From: Clostridiales bacterium UBA6388
Lineage (GTDB): Bacteria; Bacillota; Clostridia; Oscillospirales; Oscillospiraceae
Direction: 5' to 3'
Length of the DNA: 7,603 nt
NCBI GenBank assembly: GCA_002437575.1
Contig: DJQK01000127.1
Coordinates: forward strand, 1 to 7,603
Part shown: one piece after another, positions 5,173-7,603 of the stretch
How positions within the stretch are numbered: position 1 is the stretch's first letter
Layout of the letters: each line of letters begins with the position of its first letter
The notes under the pieces: generated by a model
What the model was told of the DNA's origin: nothing
Database searches by the model: none
Seen by the model: the letters and a program-made list of their open reading frames with translations, nothing else
Translations under genes and position numbers: made by a program

Positions 5173-5425
5173 CCGCGACGACACGGAAGCAGTAACGCAC
5201 AGACGCCCGGCCAGAGAGGAGATCAAACGCTGAAAGATCTCTGCGGGCGCAGGCGCGAAGGACATCCGCCGAGCGGGCGTATAAGGGAGCTTTCCCGAAA
5301 TCGCCGGACGCCGCCCCGAAAGCTGCGGCAAAGAGGAAAAGCGCTGCTTTTCGAACTTGGGTGGCACCACGAAGTATCTTCGGTACTCTCGTCCCAACGC
5401 TTGGGATGGGAGTATCTTTTTATTT
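5173..5425 (+). promoter_or_regulatory. T-box riboswitch leader of hisS-aspS, probable tRNA-Asp sensor
   Basis: A complete T-box leader. Stem I shows the AGTA motif (5191-5194), a GAGAG bulge region (about 5214-5218), and a distal hairpin with the conserved loop GCTGAAA closed by GAGATC/GATCTC. On the 3' side the specifier loop GAAGGACATC (5257-5266) follows; its best codon candidate is GAC (5261-5263, Asp), overlapped by CAT (5263-5265, His). The T-box proper is TTGGGTGGCACCACG (5357-5371). TTGGG pairs with CCCAA (5393-5397) and ACG with CGT (5390-5392), leaving the 7-base bulge TGGCACC. Bulge UGGC would pair with a tRNA ending GCCA, which fits tRNA-Asp (discriminator G) rather than bacterial tRNA-His (discriminator C). 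The antiterminator uses the same bases as the terminator at 5382-5425. I see no good promoter of its own; TTGACG at 5153 lacks a properly spaced -10. The 5' limit of the leader is approximate. Confidence 0.92.
5382..5425 (+). terminator. T-box-controlled intrinsic terminator ahead of hisS
   Basis: A stem of about 16 bp (5382-5397 with 5401-5416, including a few G-U pairs) with a CGC loop is followed by TTTTTATTT (5417-5425). Its 5' strand contains CGTCCCAA, which is also the 3' strand of the T-box antiterminator, so the two structures exclude each other. Uncharged tRNA binding should favour readthrough into hisS. Confidence 0.9.
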
Positions 5426-5437
5426 ACACAGGAGAAA

Positions 5438-5581
5438 ATTACACGGTTGTACGAACGAAAAAATGTAGGGGCGGACGACTCTGTCCGCCCATTGGCGGTG
5501 TGATTTTGCCGCAATTTTTCACGTTTTGAACTTTTTCCTGCGGGCGGACAGAGGCGTCCGCCCCTACGAAAACCGTGCAAT
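5438..5581. repeat. 144-bp imperfect palindromic intergenic repeat (MITE/REP-like)
   Basis: Two 26-base arms (5465-5490 and 5542-5567) are reverse complements with a single mismatch. They begin GTAGGGGCGGAC and end GTCCGCCC, and each arm can also fold on itself through GGGCGGAC/GTCCGCCC. An outer pair, ATTACACGGTT (5438-5448) and AACCGTGCAAT (5571-5581), is complementary at 10 of 11 positions. The two sides differ by a 13-base indel between the outer and inner arms. The centre (5491-5541) is T-rich and holds a smaller GGCGG/CCGC pairing. No coding frame is carried. The form suggests a non-autonomous mobile or REP-type element that landed between the T-box terminator and hisS. The GTAGGGGCGG core resembles repeats I recall from gut Clostridia, which a genome search would confirm. 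It ends 20 bases before the hisS ribosome binding site. Confidence 0.75.
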
Positions 5582-5617
5582 GGAATATTTGCAACAACAT
5601 AGAGAGGAACACAAAAC

Positions 5618-6970
5618 ATGGCACAAATCAGACCGCATACGCTCTCCGGGTTTATGGAGCTGCTTCCCGGGCCGCAGGCCCAGATGGAGGCGATGATGGA
5701 GGTTTTGCGCAGAACATACAGCTTATACGGCTTCTGCGCACTCGATACCCCGGCGATCGAAGCCGCCGACGTGCTGCTGGCCAAGGGCGGCGGCGAAACC
5801 GAAAAGCAGATCTACCGCTTCCAGAAGGGAGACAGCGATCTGGCCCTTCGCTTTGACCTCACCGTCCCGCTGGCAAAATACGTCGCGCTGCACTATAATG
5901 AGCTCGCCTTCCCCTTCCGCCGCTATCAGATCGGCAAGGTCTACCGCGGAGAACGCGCCCAGAGAGGCCGCTTCCGCGAGTTCTATCAGGCGGATATCGA
6001 CATCATCGGAGACGGTAAGCTCTCGATCGTGAACGAGGCTGAAATTCCGTCGATCATCTATAAGACCTTCCGCACGATGGGGCTCAAGCGCTTTCAGATC
6101 CGCGTCAACAACCGCAAAATTCTCAACGGCTTTTACGCGATGCTGGGGCTCAGCGAAAAATCGGGCGATATCATGCGCACGGTGGACAAGCTCGATAAGA
6201 TCGGCGCAGAAAAGGTCGGCGAAATTCTGATCGAGGACTGCGGCCTGACGCGTGAGCTTGCAGACGAAATTCTCAAGTTCATCGCCATCCGCGGCACGAA
6301 CGCCGAGGTCCTTTCGCGTCTGGAGGGCTATCGCGGCAGAAACGAAACGTTCGATCAGGGGCTGGACGAGCTGACGACGGTCGCAAAATACCTCGCGGCC
6401 TTCGGCGTGCCGGAGGAGAATTTCGCCGTCGACCTGACGATCGCGCGGGGACTGGACTACTACACCGGCACGGTCTATGAGACGACGCTTCTCGATCATC
6501 CGGAAATTGGCTCCGTGTGTTCCGGCGGCCGGTATGATAACCTTGCCGAGTTTTATACCGACCGGCAGCTTCCGGGCGTCGGCATTTCGATCGGCCTGAC
6601 GCGGCTGTTCTACGTGCTTTCCGAGCAGCAGCTGCTGAACCCCGACTGGCCCACGGCCCCGGCGGACGTTCTGATTTTGCCGATGACCGACGATCTTGCG
6701 CCTGCTATCCAGCTTGCCACCGAGCTTCGCGAGACCGGAATCCGCACCCAGCTCTACACCGAGGCCAAAAAGTTCAAGGCGAAGATCCAGTACGCCGACA
6801 AGCTCTCCATCCCCTACGTCATCTTCCTCGGCGAAGACGAAATTGCGGCCAACACCCTGTCTGTCAAGGACCTCAGAGCCGGCGAGCAGGTGAGCGTCTC
6901 GCGCGAAAACGCCGTCAACATCATCCTCGACGGCATCGAAAGAGCCCGGAAGGGAACGATCTTAAAATAA
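5618..6970 (+). CDS. hisS: Histidyl-tRNA synthetase
   Basis: A class II synthetase that charges tRNA-His with histidine in the cytosol. The 450-residue protein has the catalytic core first: a motif-1 region around ALDTPAIEAADVL (41-53), motif 2 at YRGERAQRGRFREFYQ (109-124), the histidine-specific motifs RGLDYYTG (277-284) and SGGRYD (302-307), and motif 3 at GVGISIGLTRL (320-330). The C-terminal ~100 residues (from ADVLILPMTDD, about 349) form the HisRS anticodon-binding domain, which separates it from the HisZ regulatory paralogue. Motif 2 reads RGERAQRGRFREF rather than the more common RHERPQKGRYRQF, so it belongs to a divergent HisRS branch. AGAGAGG (5601-5607) precedes the ATG by ten bases. 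Expression should be set by the T-box leader upstream. aspS begins 35 bases downstream with no terminator between, as in the hisS-aspS operons of other Firmicutes. Confidence 0.94.
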   Translation: MAQIRPHTLSGFMELLPGPQAQMEAMMEVLRRTYSLYGFCALDTPAIEAADVLLAKGGGETEKQIYRFQKGDSDLALRFDLTVPLAKYVALHYNELAFPFRRYQIGKVYRGERAQRGRFREFYQADIDIIGDGKLSIVNEAEIPSIIYKTFRTMGLKRFQIRVNNRKILNGFYAMLGLSEKSGDIMRTVDKLDKIGAEKVGEILIEDCGLTRELADEILKFIAIRGTNAEVLSRLEGYRGRNETFDQGLDELTTVAKYLAAFGVPEENFAVDLTIARGLDYYTGTVYETTLLDHPEIGSVCSGGRYDNLAEFYTDRQLPGVGISIGLTRLFYVLSEQQLLNPDWPTAPADVLILPMTDDLAPAIQLATELRETGIRTQLYTEAKKFKAKIQYADKLSIPYVIFLGEDEIAANTLSVKDLRAGEQVSVSRENAVNIILDGIERARKGTILK

Positions 6971-7005
6971 ACAAGCTCATTCTATTACGAAAGAAGGATA
7001 TTACT

Positions 7006-7603
7006 ATGATGCAATCCAGAACCCATACCTGCGGCGAGCTTCGTCTGGCCGACTGCGGCAAAACCGTGACGCTCTGCGGCTGGATGGAAAACGTGCGTGT
7101 CGTCGGCAGCAACTTTGCCTTCGTCGTCCTGCGCGATTTCTACGGCACGACGCAGATCGTCGTCGAGACCGAGGACATGATGAACATCGTCAAGTCCGTC
7201 AACAAGGAATCGACCATCTCCGTGACCGGCACCGTGCGCGAACGCGCCAGCAAGAACCCCAAGCAGGCCACCGGCGACGTGGAAGTCGTGCCGGAGAAGA
7301 TCGACATTCTCGGCAAGTGCATCCACAATGAGCTGCCGTTTGAGATCAACCGCAGCCGCGAGGCAGACGAGACCCAGAGACTCAAATACCGCTATCTCGA
7401 CCTGCGCAACCCCGCCGTCAAGCAGAACATCATCCTGCGCTGCCAGGTCATCGCTGCGCTGCGCAAGGCAATGATGGAGCACAACTTCCTGGAGATCACG
7501 ACCCCCATCCTGACGGCCTCGAGCCCCGAGGGCGCGCGCGACTATCTCGTCCCCGCCAGAAAGCACCCCGGCAAGTTCTATGCCCTGCCGCAGGCCCCGC
7601 AGC
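7006..7603 (+). CDS. aspS: Aspartyl-tRNA synthetase, N-terminal part (3' end outside the window)
   Basis: A class IIb synthetase that charges tRNA-Asp. The frame is open from the ATG at 7006 to the window edge (199 residues of a protein normally near 590). Residues ~1-105 form the OB-fold anticodon-binding domain (TVTLCGWMENVR, then VLRDFYGTTQIVV). The core follows, with READETQRLKYRYLDLR (119-135), the motif-1 region FLEITTPILT (161-170) and the family-typical TASSPEGARDYLVP flipping loop (170-183), then PGKFYALPQAPQ. GAAGGA (6993-6998) precedes the start by seven bases; a second ATG follows directly, so the first residue is uncertain by one. The usual RDxGGxxFIDLRD stretch of the OB-fold is RVVGSNFAFVVLRD here, a divergent anticodon-recognition loop. 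It is co-transcribed with hisS under the T-box, whose likely ligand is tRNA-Asp, this enzyme's own substrate. Confidence 0.95.
   Translation, partial: MMQSRTHTCGELRLADCGKTVTLCGWMENVRVVGSNFAFVVLRDFYGTTQIVVETEDMMNIVKSVNKESTISVTGTVRERASKNPKQATGDVEVVPEKIDILGKCIHNELPFEINRSREADETQRLKYRYLDLRNPAVKQNIILRCQVIAALRKAMMEHNFLEITTPILTASSPEGARDYLVPARKHPGKFYALPQAPQ

Noticed and set aside
5260..5262. GGA (Gly) as T-box specifier
   Set aside because: Possible if the specifier followed GAA directly, but the downstream genes (His, Asp) and the UGGC bulge favour GAC one base further on.
5438..5581. CRISPR-like repeat pair
   Set aside because: The two arms are inverted rather than direct, only two are present, and there are no regular spacers.
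5167..5784. Minus-strand open frame (205 aa) covering the T-box and the palindromic repeat
   Set aside because: It crosses two strongly structured non-coding elements and the start of hisS; the peptide has no recognisable features.
5723..6499. Minus-strand open frame (258 aa) opposite hisS
   Set aside because: Shadow of the histidyl-tRNA synthetase core; no ribosome binding site or family resemblance.

Overview
The window looks like a chromosomal segment of an anaerobic, endospore-forming member of the Clostridia, most likely Oscillospiraceae/Ruminococcaceae. The evidence is a spoIIP gene, a rubrerythrin/rubredoxin peroxide-defence operon under a PerR-type regulator, a T-box leader in front of hisS-aspS, fairly high GC with Gram-positive Shine-Dalgarno sequences, and a GTAGGGGCGG-type palindromic intergenic repeat of a kind I remember from gut Clostridia. 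The lineage is inferred from gene content, not from a search.

Layout. (1) 1-~1040, plus strand: the 3' end of a glycine-rich (glycine-zipper-like) protein, then two tightly packed genes whose products share the N-terminal signature MGLxKFLKWTF. The second is a 3'-truncated paralogue whose open frame runs on only by reading antisense through a rubredoxin gene. (2) 1028-2631, minus strand: a compact oxidative-stress operon, promoter - operator - perR - reverse rubrerythrin - 73-aa unknown protein - rubredoxin - terminator. The rubredoxin is a 52-aa gene. (3) 2650-3714, minus: spoIIP. (4) 3809-5148, plus: a strong sigma-A-type promoter, a MinD-like ATPase with a C-terminal amphipathic tail, then a methylglyoxal-synthase homologue. 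(5) ~5173-5425: a complete T-box leader with mutually exclusive antiterminator and terminator. (6) 5438-5581: a 144-bp imperfect palindromic repeat lodged between the T-box terminator and hisS. (7) 5618-7603: hisS and the 5' part of aspS.

How they work together. PerR probably represses its own operon through an inverted repeat at the transcription start. On peroxide exposure, reverse rubrerythrin and rubredoxin would be made to reduce H2O2/O2. In the translation region the T-box probably reads tRNA-Asp: the specifier candidate is GAC, and the antiterminator bulge UGGC matches a GCCA tail. It would therefore adjust HisRS and AspRS together. SpoIIP (engulfment) and the MinD-like protein (division-site placement) are divergently transcribed.

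The points most worth a second look are the MgsA homologue lacking catalytic-site residues of the family, the GACAU (Asp/His overlapping) specifier, the palindromic repeat inside the hisS leader, and the truncated paralogue pair next to a glycine-zipper protein, a layout reminiscent of toxin-immunity loci.
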